Assembly (NCBI GenBank): GCA_013399875.1
Contig: VXAZ01001747.1
Coordinates: 118,900-182,899 of the forward strand
Direction of reading: 5' to 3'
DNA from: Gymnorhina tibicen
Taxonomy: Eukaryota > Chordata > Aves > Passeriformes > Artamidae
Length of the DNA stretch: 64,000 bases
Shown here: piece by piece, positions 43,735 through 54,700 of the stretch
Layout of the letters: every line of letters starts with the position of its first letter
Position numbering within the stretch: position 1 is the stretch's first letter
Program-made: the position numbers and the translations under genes
Notes under the pieces: generated by a model
The model's input: only the letters and a program-made list of their open reading frames with translations
Databases searched by the model: none
What the model was told of the DNA's origin: nothing

Positions 43735-43740
43735 AATAAA
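43735..43740 (+). terminator. SMURF2: Main poly(A) signal of SMURF2
   Basis: AATAAA followed by ttgtatgctgtttg and a T-rich downstream element at about 43772-43800. The resulting 3' UTR length agrees with the long SMURF2 transcripts I recall from mammals. Confidence 0.75.
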
Positions 43741-43760
43741 TTGTATGCTGTTTGCACTGT

Positions 43761-45379
43761 CACAGCATCAATGGTTTTAAAAGTTTTCAGTTTTTCTTAA
43801 TTAACACTTTAAAATGTAACAATGTCATTTTTAAGTAACTCAAAACTTTGTTTCAGGAGAAAATACTTAAAACTTGGTGACTGCCTACGTGCTGTAACCT
43901 ACAGCAAGGAGTGTGCTGAATGTTCTAGGCAAACCCAGCAGGTCTTACTTCTGGCTCTCAGGTACTGGCATGTCTTGGCAAGGACTTTATCTCAGCATTG
44001 GTGAACAGATGTCTCCTCTCAAAACTCAGCAAAGCTACACCATCATCCTTGAGGGAAATAAAGGTAAATTTGGCAAAGACTTGCTGAATTTCATCAACTT
44101 AGCTGATAAATATTGTCCCTTAAAGGCTTCAAAAGTTAGCCAGGCTTACAGCAACTCCCTGAAAAGGTTTGTACAAGTCAGGGTTTGTGTTTCTGGTTTT
44201 GTGGAGAGGTTTTGGTGTGTGTTTTTTGGGTCTGTATTTTTGCAGTGAGGTATCTCATGCTGTAACAGCTGGCTGGTTTGTTTAATCTGTAAAAGAAGCT
44301 CCTTCCGATGTTGGGGGCTTTTGTTCCTGTTTAGCTCTTTTTGCAATGCGGGAGTGTGAATTCTGTGTGTTGTCAGTTCCATCAGAGACACCCCCTCACG
44401 GCAGCCTTTAAATATTGTATGCACAATGCAATTAAATCCAGTATTCCTATATCACTTCTCACACAGCAATTTTAAGCAAGAACTCTTCTAGTCGGGCAGA
44501 GGAGACTGTATCAGTAATGGACTTCATTAGTATCAGCTTGGTTTTATGTAATTGTTCTTAGTTTAAGTACTCATCCTTCTGTGTTGGCACCTCCTGGGGC
44601 CCACAGTGTTTGGCTGGTGAAACCTGGATTTCCTGCTGAGCACTGTACTGTTTATAGCACTGGAAAATGCTACAGTAGGTGTAGTGCCTGCTGTCAGCTC
44701 CTGCTCTGCCTGGAATCAGACCTTACAACCTGAAGTAAGGTAAAAGCTGACTGGTGAAATATTTAATCATTCTTTAATTCCGGTTCTGTCAGTGTGAAGA
44801 TGGCGTAATCAGGCTGCACTTGGGAGTGTGGCCCTGTGGAAGATGAGGAATGCTGTCCACAGCTCCTTCCCAGAGGGTTCACCTCTTGCCGAAGCTTATC
44901 ATGTACTGCTTTAGAAGAATCTTCATTGTTTTCTAATTTCAAACTACTTTTCCCAGTGCATTTGTAGCATAGGAAGAGTATTTTATATGCCTTTATATTT
45001 TATCAAGCCAGCAACACCAACACCACAAACACAACTGAAGTGAAGAAGGAGTGGAATAAGTAGTCTTCCCTTGCTTAATGTTTTAAATTCCCAGTTATTT
45101 ATGTCGGGTTTATTGCAGGCATTCTCTAACTTGGCCTTTCACAGGAAACCTGAACCTCTGATGTTCTTTTAGAGATCTTCTTGTGCTTTGTGAGCTTTCC
45201 AATCCATGATTTCTGGCTAATGGTGTTAGATTGGCTTAGCAACAACAGCCCCAGCACAGATGCAGAGGAGCCTCAGCATCCAACTGTTCCACCAGGATAA
45301 CTTCACTAAAGGACTCTGACTTCATCCCCACTTCCTCTGGGTAGAGCCCAACATTATCCCAGCCTTGCTAGGAAGGTAA
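43761..45379. other. Intergenic gap between convergent SMURF2 and CEP95 3' ends
   Basis: About 1.6 kb with no recognisable exon. The longest open frames are about 110 codons and resemble nothing I know. TTTATT words on the + strand (for example near 45107) could serve as additional - strand poly(A) signals. Confidence 0.6.
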
Positions 45380-45395
45380 AAAGTAGTTCAGAAAC

Positions 45396-45401
45396 TTTAT
45401 T
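45396..45401 (-). terminator. CEP95: Probable poly(A) signal of CEP95
   Basis: The first AATAAA on the - strand after the CEP95 stop codon, 180 bases downstream. It would give a very short 3' UTR of about 200 bases (roughly 45380-45580). Read-through to later signals cannot be excluded. Confidence 0.55.
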
Positions 45402-45580
45402 GGTAATCATAAAAGTGCTGTGGAGATCCCAGATCCCAGCAGCTACACACCTGACAGGTCAAAATGACAGAACAGATATTTTAGAGAGAACAACAACCTC
45501 ACACCATCTTCCCATTATAGCAGCTCTCTAAGACTCTGATATCTTAGCCAAGGAGGACTGCAGTGACATTTACCCAAGTC

Positions 45581-45757
45581 TTAGAAGAAATGGCTTTGGC
45601 TGTACTGGAAAGAAGCCATCTGAAGTCTGGTTCTAAGTCTGTCTGCTTCTAGTTCTTGAAAAAAGGTGTCATCATCATTGTGTATGATTGCTGCTTGCAG
45701 TTGCTGTATTTCCTTTTCCATCTTTGATCTCAGTTCTTTTCTTGTTTTCTGTAGCAT
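45581..45757 (-). CDS. CEP95: CEP95 exon 22 (C-terminus and stop)
   Basis: The coding part encodes [20 protein letters not shown], then [20 protein letters not shown], and ends [10 protein letters not shown] followed by TAA at 45583-45581. Residues 809-866. Confidence 0.95.
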   Translation of the reverse strand: MLQKTRKELRSKMEKEIQQLQAAIIHNDDDTFFQELEADRLRTRLQMASFQYSQSHFF

Positions 45758-48700
45758 CTAAAGAAAATACTGACATTAGCCACAGCATGTAAAAAGAAAA
45801 GGCGGTTGGACAAAATTAAGAATACTTACTTGTGCTTGTGCTTTCTCTCTGGTTTGGATTTCTTGGAATTCTTGAGATATAGCTTCTGCTAGCATGGAAA
45901 ACTAAACATAACATGTGTGTGAGTTGAACTAATAAAGAAAGATCGCTAAGTGGAAAAACATCATCTGTGTAATGCAGATGAAGCTTTACCTGATCTTTGT
46001 AGTAGTTCTCCAGAGACTCCAGCTCATTCTGGTGCTCTCTCCGTTGCTCGTCACGCTTCTCTTGAGCATATACTCTCAGGTCCCTCAGTCTTTGTTTCTG
46101 AATTTCTAAGCCTTCTTCAAATAAGTTTTTAAATATCTGCCGGCAATTAAAAAAAGTAAACCTGAAACTTTCCCAGGAACTTTTAAGTATACATTTACAT
46201 TTTTCAGCTGCTTTATCTCCTGATGGAATGGTGTTTACATGAGGATAGGCCATAGCCCATGAAAAAGTACAAGTATGTACCTAGGAACGGTGCTGCAGAT
46301 ACAGCTGAGCTGGATTTGTATTACTCATTTAGTTGAAATTTTGATAGATAAAATAATTTTTCATGTCAGTTTAGTCAGATGACCCAACTGTGCAAGCCAG
46401 GATCTTTGAACATGCACTGTGATTTACAACCTACCCTGTACTCTGCAGTCTGACTTCAGGACCTTTATCCAGGTTTCCAGCAGCAGGAAATCCAGCCTGG
46501 ACTCAGGCTTTCCATTCCTCCACAAGAACGCTTACCAGCTGTAGCTCACAGCTTGAGGCAAACAGTTCTCAAATCACTAACAGTGGATTATGCAGTAAAC
46601 TTCTAATCTTTTATTTTGAAAGGTGACAATTGTGTATCTGCTCTTGCAGAGTGTAATAACTCTCCTTGCTTTCCCTCTCTCTGATGTCCAGCCCTAATTA
46701 GATCATATCTGTCACAAAGTCCACCTTGTTTAACAAACACAACTGAATAACAAAGCTGCCTGTTTGATCAGTTCCCTTAACTGAAGATTTAGATTGTTTT
46801 CTTTGGATGGTGACTATAGGAACAACTTCTTAATCCTACTGTTTCTGAAAACTCATTTCCCCAACTTCTCATGTTACCAGCCCTGTTTTTCCACACTGAT
46901 GCTTCACCCTGTCTCTCCTCTTAGCCCCATAAATCATCCTTTCTTTCACAGTGGTTTGCCCTGCACTGGATCCATGTTTCTAGAGAAGGAACCGTTTCAT
47001 CTGTGCCCTTGAGTGATCAACCACTTCGTCCTGGCTCTGAGCTCTGGTCACTGCACTTGCAGCACTGAACTACCACACCTCAGCACTGGGGTCCAGACGG
47101 GAAAGAACTGCACACTTGCAGCGCAAGACCCCTTGTCCTCACCTTTGCCTCCCGCGTCCGCTCCCGCATCATCTTGGCGCGGAGCTGGACCCTGTAGTCC
47201 TCGTAGTATTTCCTGGCCCGGGCCACCTGCTGCCGCCTCTCTGTCACCTTGTTCTGAGCCCATTTCTGGCGGTAGATGCACTGCTTGACTTCTTGCTAAA
47301 GCGAGAGCAGGAGCTGTCAGACCACCACACTGCCAACAGATACTCCTGCAGGCAAAGCTTTGTTAATCATTGTTAATTAGGGTCCTTTACTAAGGACCTT
47401 CTCCACACCCCAGTTTTACACTGCAGCTATGGTTTAAAGCTTTAGTCACCACTGATGTAGCAAAGTAGCATCACTATAGAAATAAGGAGTCAGCACTGTG
47501 ATGGGAGCTGCAACACAACCTCAGGTTTCTCCTCCTTGCACGTTTTTAGAATTTATTTTACCTTTTAAAGCAACAATGCAGTGTAATAATAATAATATTC
47601 CATTCCCATGACCCCAGTAGCCACACAACAAAGAGATTATGTGGCATTTTGAGACCACAGCTACTCAAAAAGCATAAAGTTGTCATAAGACAAAAAGCCA
47701 CTTTCATGATCTGGGAATATGCATTCTAGATAGCTCAATGTAAAATCTTTGCATTATGGAACAAACAGTCTTCAAAGAACATACCAGTCTCTTGCTGTGA
47801 TCTTGCTCTCTCTTAATAATTGCAGCAAGCAGCTCATGTTTCTTCAAGGCTTGTTCAACCTGGAGGTTTAAAAAAAAAGCTGATTACCTACATCATTCTG
47901 CAGGACAAGCTGTGCTATGTAGCAGGTTTAAATATTGCCCCTCTGCTATGTTTTGGGTTTTGTGTTGAGAGTTGCCTTGTATAAATTAATCAACTTTTGC
48001 ATCTCATAACTGACTTTTAAACTAAAAGACTGTTCAGAACTAGCAGGGGAAAACTACAAAATGCTTTTAAAAAAGCAATAGCAACCCTAGGAACTACTCA
48101 AGAAACCAGTATAAAAGAAAGACCACAGTATTTTAAGTGGCTGATGAAAAGTTGAACCTGTGTATGTAAATCTGTACATCCCTATTCAGCCAAGCTCCCA
48201 GAACATCCTTTCACCCTGTGCTGTGGGCATGCAGGTGCCCTGTCTGTGCTGCTGATGTGGTGTCAGGGTATCTCTGCTGACACTCAGCAGGTAAGAATGA
48301 GAACACTCACTTCATTCTGGAGTTTTGGTCTAGGTCTGCCAGCCAGTGCCTTAAGGTGCAGAGTGTGCGCAAGCTGCCGCTGCCACATTTTATTCAGAGT
48401 ACGGGGGGAAATGTGCAGGCAGGGAAACTCCTCCAGAAGCTGCAACAGGAGGTCATTGTCTCTTATTGTCACTGTAAAATAAAGACAGAGGGAAGCAGTA
48501 AATTCCTGGAGAATACATTTAGTTGTAAATTCATCCAGTGCCAGCCTAAGTCCAGAAATATTTTACGTTGAACACTGTATAAAATGACCATGCTGCTGTT
48601 ACCATCTCAAGCTAAGCCCAGAAGGACGTAACATCATCCTGCCAGCACAGCAGCAGAGAAGGCAATCCTAATCTTTTGTTGTTTTCTCTGAAGAATTGCT

Positions 48701-51700
48701 TTTATAGCTCAGGTGTCATTTCCCTACCACCACCACATCCAACTAAGACAGGTATCCCTTTCTTTCTTCGTGTAGTTCTGACCATCACTAATCAGTGATT
48801 GTTTTCTCTCTCTCTCTGGTTGCAGCAACTTAAAATAAAGCCAGCACAGCAGTGGCAATGACAGATCCAGGTCAAGTAAACAGGTGCAAAATAAACTGGT
48901 TTGCAACCAGCTCATTCCCATTACATCTTTGATCTTTCTGTCAGGAAAAGATGATAGAGAGATGAAACAGAAGGGTATTTACCAAGTATATGGCCTTCAA
49001 AAACTGGAAAAAAAAATAAGGCGGCGTAGCTGAGCAACATCCAGGTATGTAGGGGATTATCTGGTGATCTTATCCATAGGCATGCACAGTGCTGGTTACC
49101 AAAACTGGGCCTAGGATTTGGAGCTTGGCTTTCTTTCATCACTTGCTCAGCAGAACCGGTGGCAGCAGTAACACCACAGTGGCAGGGTCCTGACAAATCC
49201 TGCTCTGTTACCTGTACATGGCTCAGCTCAAGCCACAGGCCCAATTTTAAATCTGATATATGCTCAGAAAAATGACAAAAGGAGAGTTCAGACTGTAGTG
49301 GAATAAGCACAAGAGTAGCAGCAATGGAAACAAGCCCTGAAAATAATCCAAGGGATTTTAAGGAAGTAGCAAATGGGTCACAATTTGATTGTGCACTGAT
49401 GGTTTACATTTACTTAAAGCATTATCTTCCCTAACAAAAATCCAGACATATAGAGGTCAGAAGAAGGGAAAATGCTACAGCTGACTGGTATATGTTGGAC
49501 TGGTGCCTTTATTCTTGGAGTTGAACACATGCTTTCAAAAGATGCCAGTTTTCCACCAAGTATAGTTTTGCAGTTCTTACTTGGAGCTGCTTGCTTTGGC
49601 TTCGTGATCCCTCGTTTTGGAATCCACTGGCTGTATTTGGGATACTGAGGTGTGGTTTTTCTAGAATAAACTTTCACTGGCTGAGACATTTTTGGAGGTT
49701 CTTGAAAGATGTTTTCTTTGTACTCTTGTTCCTTAGGAGCAGATGTAAAACAGATGGACAACAGGTATGAGAAGGGAAAGATTGATAGAACACAGTTTGG
49801 CTATCAGAACTTAAATGTCTTTCAGACTTTAGAATGAGAACTTGGACATATTGCATTGGATTCTCCAGAAGGCCAGAGTTTCCAAAATGCAGGTCAGGGT
49901 TCAAATAAAGGTTAAATCTCATTATTGTATAACCTCAGCTCTTCTGCAGCACTTAACTTTACTACTTCAGTTGTACAGTGTTGTAACTATGACACTGGCA
50001 GTCAAGGAGGTTTTGTACCCAGAAGTGTCTGGACAGACCATCTAGACAAATTTAAAAAGAAAAAACCAAACAAAACACAACCTGCAATCCCCACGGTGTA
50101 TCACCTACCACTTCCTTGGCAGCTTCTCTAAGCTTGGAAAGTATACGCTTCTCCCTCGCTTCATAAATTCTTAGCTCATTTTCATAAGCTTTAGTGACCA
50201 GCTAGAAAACAAAAATAAAAAGACTTGTCAGAGGAAATAATCAGTCCATACAGCCACCTTGTTAACTTGTTTGCTGCATGGGTCAAAGCAGCTTCTTCCA
50301 CTTTAAACACTTTTTTTGCAAAATTTGGGGTTTAAGTCTCTTCTTCATCAGACTACAGATAAAACAGCATATGATTACTAAAGGAGACCAGATGCCCCCA
50401 TTAAGTAAAAGTGTTCTGTTTTCATGGTTTTAATATAACTGTTGGTAAGAATTACCAAAAGGTCTAATTCTAAAAATTACCTTTGTTTTTCTCGTTCTTT
50501 CATCCCTTTCTTTCTGCAGCTGGCTGCGTATTGTCTTTATTTGGCCTGTTCCACTACCACGAAGTTCATGTTCCTGATGCTGAGATGAGGGTGAGGCTGG
50601 AGAGAGGGAGCGTGGCCTGCCTGGGTACCTTGGATGTGATGTGTCTGTAGGGAAAGGTCATTCATTGAGCATCTGAGACAAAAAAAACAGTGAAGTGTAT
50701 TGTGACTAGGCCCTCACTGCAGAACCACAGTCCTGTGAGCTTGTATTCTGGCCCTCCCCCCACTTTCTATACATTTTTTACTGCAGCTGTGTTTGCCTGG
50801 TATTTTTTTGCAAAGTTTTACCACCCTTTTTAAGTGTTAAACAGAAACTTGGTTGCAATTCTGTTACTGTAGCGCAGGTTTGGATCAAAGACAACATAGA
50901 AGTGAACTAGCAATATAAAACTTAGTAACTAACTGTAATTCAGTGTAGCAGTTTTACATGAAAAGGTTTCTTTTATATTCTTTTCCATTCCAATACTTGA
51001 CTGGAGCAAGGATTGTTACCTCTCTCAGCTGTCCTTCGGCCATAGTCCATGACACTGTCACTGTGCTGTGACAGGCTGTCCTCATCTGTCAGCTCCTCTT
51101 CTCTTGTGTGCTCACCCAAAGCTCTCTTCAACATCTGTGGGATACATTGTTTTGTGGGAGTCATGTTCAACAGACAGTTCTAAAGTTTGAATGAACTAAA
51201 GCCAGGTGTTAGTTGCAGATTTCCTTTTCATCCATATTACATTGATATTCTTGTTCTCTCCACTGTCATTACTAAAGCTGGATTGCTCAGCTCAACAAAG
51301 AAGAGATTTCACTTACTAAATCTAGTTCATTTAGTCTGCGAGACAGATTTTCTGATGCTTCATGAAACTCTTGCTCAGGCACCTTCTCCTTTGTTTTTCT
51401 GTGGGAAAGTGAATCTTCAAGCGAATCTGTGCTGGCATTTTCGTATCTGCTAAAGCAGAAAACAGAGAGATTTGATTTCTATTCTAAAAACTTGAAGATG
51501 AGCATGCTCATCTCCCACAATTCCAGTTCACTTTTTGCCTAAGCACGTTTTTATAGGATTAAGTAAAGCAGAACGTGTAAACGCCTATAACCATATTTAA
51601 CAAAACAAATAAATATCAGGAGAAACAGGAAATCTTTCTGTTAGAATTAATCTTTCACTGCCATACAGCCAAGGAAGGAGAGATCTTATTTAAAAAGGGA

Positions 51701-54700
51701 AGTGGGAGCTGGCTGGCCATGGAAATGAAAGTGCCAGCGTGGTTCAGTACCAAAAATGTCAACTTGCCTTGTTGTTCTAGGCTGGTACCGAGATTCAGGT
51801 CTTGGAGTTTGTGTTACTTGTTCAGTACGTAGTGAGAGCTTTTCCTCAAAAGAGGAGGCAGTAATAGAAGACTCATACGCCACAGGCACCTAGGAAAATG
51901 AGTAAATGTAGATAGATCATGTGAGTAGAGATGCTGTAACAGAACCATCTCAAACCCTGTGAGTATAGATATATAAAAATAGATATATTTCTAGGCTCCT
52001 GACTGCAGATAGTGTGCTTTAGAGAATTCATGTTTAAAGAAATGGACTAGCAAAAGTATGGAAGATCAGTTCACAGCTCAACCACTGAACCAGAACAGGG
52101 CCTAGGTTAAGGTATTGAGTATCTCCACATTCCACCTCATCAGCCTGGGACTGATGCCAGGTAGTGGAAATAAGCTGAACTTCCTTTAGCACAGACTGAG
52201 CTGCAGCTCACAGCGAGCCAAAAGAGAACACTCATGTCCTTATGCCATTTAGCTGCACTGGTTTAGTACTGCCTGGTAACTTCTCTGTTCAAACTGGAGT
52301 AACTTGGGCTTGGCACAGACGTACTGGGAAATGCACCAATGGAAAATGAGTTTCAAACAGAGACAATGTAGAAGTAAAAACTGTTAAAAGTATTGGAATA
52401 AGCAAAGTCTGTGAGTACCTCTTGTGGTTGCAGAAGGCAAAAATAGTGTTTCCAGAGAAAGAAATGTGTCTGTAAACGAAGTTTCTATGGGCACAGAATG
52501 GTATCTGCTGATCAGTTTGAGGATTTTGCATTATTCAGTTTTTGAAAAGCAAAGGACAATGCAAGAAAATAAAATGAAAGAAGATAATAAGCGTTCACAG
52601 ATCTTTAAAAAGGAGTAAATATAAGTTTTATTGGCCAAAACCCCCAAAATTCTTACTAATTTAGAATGCTGATACACTTCAGAGAAAAAACATGACTATA
52701 CTCCTGTGCTTTGTACATTTTTGATTAAAAAGCAAGATAACCAGCAACTGGTTGGTTGTGATAAACAGAACTCTGTGGGTGCTGGCTCTGTACATTTTGG
52801 AGCAAACAACTCCAGGAAGAACTAAGAACTGACATGACTCACAGGCTGCACATAATCACAGTCTAATAACACTGCATCACTGATTGTATATTGAGGAAAG
52901 CAAGTCCAAAGCAGGTTTGAAATAAGCCCAGAAGTGCCACAAGATAACAGACAGACTAAGCAGAAATCAAAAAATACTGATTGAAATTCCAAAAATTAAG
53001 ATGCAACATGTACCTTTGTCACCTTGTCCTCAGCATCATCTGATCCCACCATTTCTCCCACTGCAGAAGCAGATGACAAGTAAGTGTGAGTTAATGGCAC
53101 TGTGCCTACTAATGTGCACAAGTAAAAAAAGATGTGAGCCATGGCCTATGGATCCAAATTATTCAGAGAATAGAATGACAAAGCAACTGTGGTTACCCAG
53201 TTGTGACATTCATTTTGGTAATTTCTCCAGTCTTCAATGTTCAGTGTCATGGGAATGCTATGGAAACTAAAAAAGGTAAGCAGTGTTTCCAAGGCAACAG
53301 AGAAAATGAGCCCTGAAAAAAATAGTTTCTAAACCTTCTCTACAACAGCAGTTAATGGTTTCTTCTTAGAATTGAAACTGGCTTGTTTGGCCCATGTTTC
53401 TCTGCTCAGAATAAGCTCAGCCATGGGACTTATCTGCTAGAAGAGATTTCTGTAGTATAGGCCCATCTTAACGGGATTAACTAAGAAAGGAGTTGAGTTG
53501 GGGACATGGATTACCTTTTTCCAGTACAGGGAACAGATTAAAAGTAACCTATTTTTGTTTCTCTGTAAAGCAGAGATAGAAAATATGAACTTGTGGCTGA
53601 ATTTAAAAAAATGCACTAGCAGATTCAAAACAATGTTTCCTGTGGTGCTAGTAAAAATAAATGCAACACTATAACACATAAGAGTTACCCTATAGGATGC
53701 AAAATTTTCTCTCACCAGGAATCCTTGATAGAGGAAGACTATCAGAAACGTTATCAAATTTTTTGGTAAGTGACTTTTCAATCTGAAATAAAAAGCAAGA
53801 TGTGTTCTATAAATTCACAAGAGAGGTCATACATTAGGTTTGTCTGTAAATGGAAATCAATGCTGATTTTATAGATAGATAATCACTATAACTATTTTGT
53901 TTACTGTAAACTGTGCAGTTGCATTGACTGTGGAGATGTGTATGTATATATGTATAAAATAAACACACCCCTCAAACTAAATTTCTCTCAGGACACTTAG
54001 TGAAGAACAAATCCATAATCCAAAATTCCTGGAACTGAAATAAACTCTGACACATTCAGAAGTGTTCTTCGGGGACCAGCTACTCCCATTCTGCACGTAA
54101 AGTAGGAGGTTTTAAAATGTAAGCAGTATTGGTTACCAAAAGAAAATTAAATAATCAAAGGGTAGGTTTTTTCCTTACAGTAGGAATGTTCACTGCTTGA
54201 CTGCAAGCCAAAGCTGCTGCCTGTCTGTCTGAGCTGCAGTAATCTCTCCATCCCGGATCTGAGGGCTGGAAGGGGGGCAGCAGAGGAATTGCTTGCTGGA
54301 TGGGCTCCCCCAGTTTTGTAGCACTGGCACTCAAACTCCCTTTGTGAGGTTCACCAGCATGAACAGACTCCATCCATCCTGAAGAGGCAAATACAAAGAA
54401 CTGGAAGTGTTATCTGGGAAAGCAGAACATGTTTTGTGCATTGTCTGTACACAATAAAGGGAAGTGTCTCAATATCTAATGTGAGCTGCCACCTTTGCTG
54501 GATTGCATAGGACAGTGCTGTAACATTTTTATGCCCTAAGAACATGATTTGAGGATCTTCCACAAGGACTTTTTGGTGTTTTGAACCACAAAAGAATACA
54601 AACCACAATTAAAAACAGCCTAGCTGAAGCCAAATCCTAGCGAAGCAGAAATACCCCAGATAATGAAAGTTTGCCTACTCTGAGAGACTAAAATACCGTA

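Larger units (their letters stand above)
40218..43760 (+). other. SMURF2: SMURF2 3' UTR
   Basis: About 3.5 kb of AT-rich sequence from the stop codon to the probable main cleavage site, downstream of AATAAA at 43735-43740. It contains several ATTTA words, a Pumilio-type TGTAAATA at 42028-42035, a perfect 7-bp hairpin at 41622-41639, and an earlier AATAAA at 41435-41440. No sustained coding frame is seen. The exact cleavage position is inferred. Confidence 0.8.
45902..52990 (-). other. CEP95: CEP95 introns 10-20, 3' half of gene
   Basis: Short introns with no recognisable genes or mobile elements. The largest are introns 10 (51890-53013), 16 (48472-49580) and 19 (46137-47142). Minor simple repeats are TAA units at about 47586-47597 and CT units at about 48808-48818. 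Open frames here, such as a roughly 129-codon one at 48921-49310, resemble nothing known. Confidence 0.6.

Noticed and set aside
43822..44248. Open frames just after the SMURF2 poly(A) signal as a small gene or extra exon
   Set aside because: No similarity, and they lie beyond the natural stop and poly(A) signal.
48921..49310. 129-codon - strand open frame in CEP95 intron 16
   Set aside because: It lies between two well-supported exons, has no recognisable similarity, and would break the CEP95 frame.
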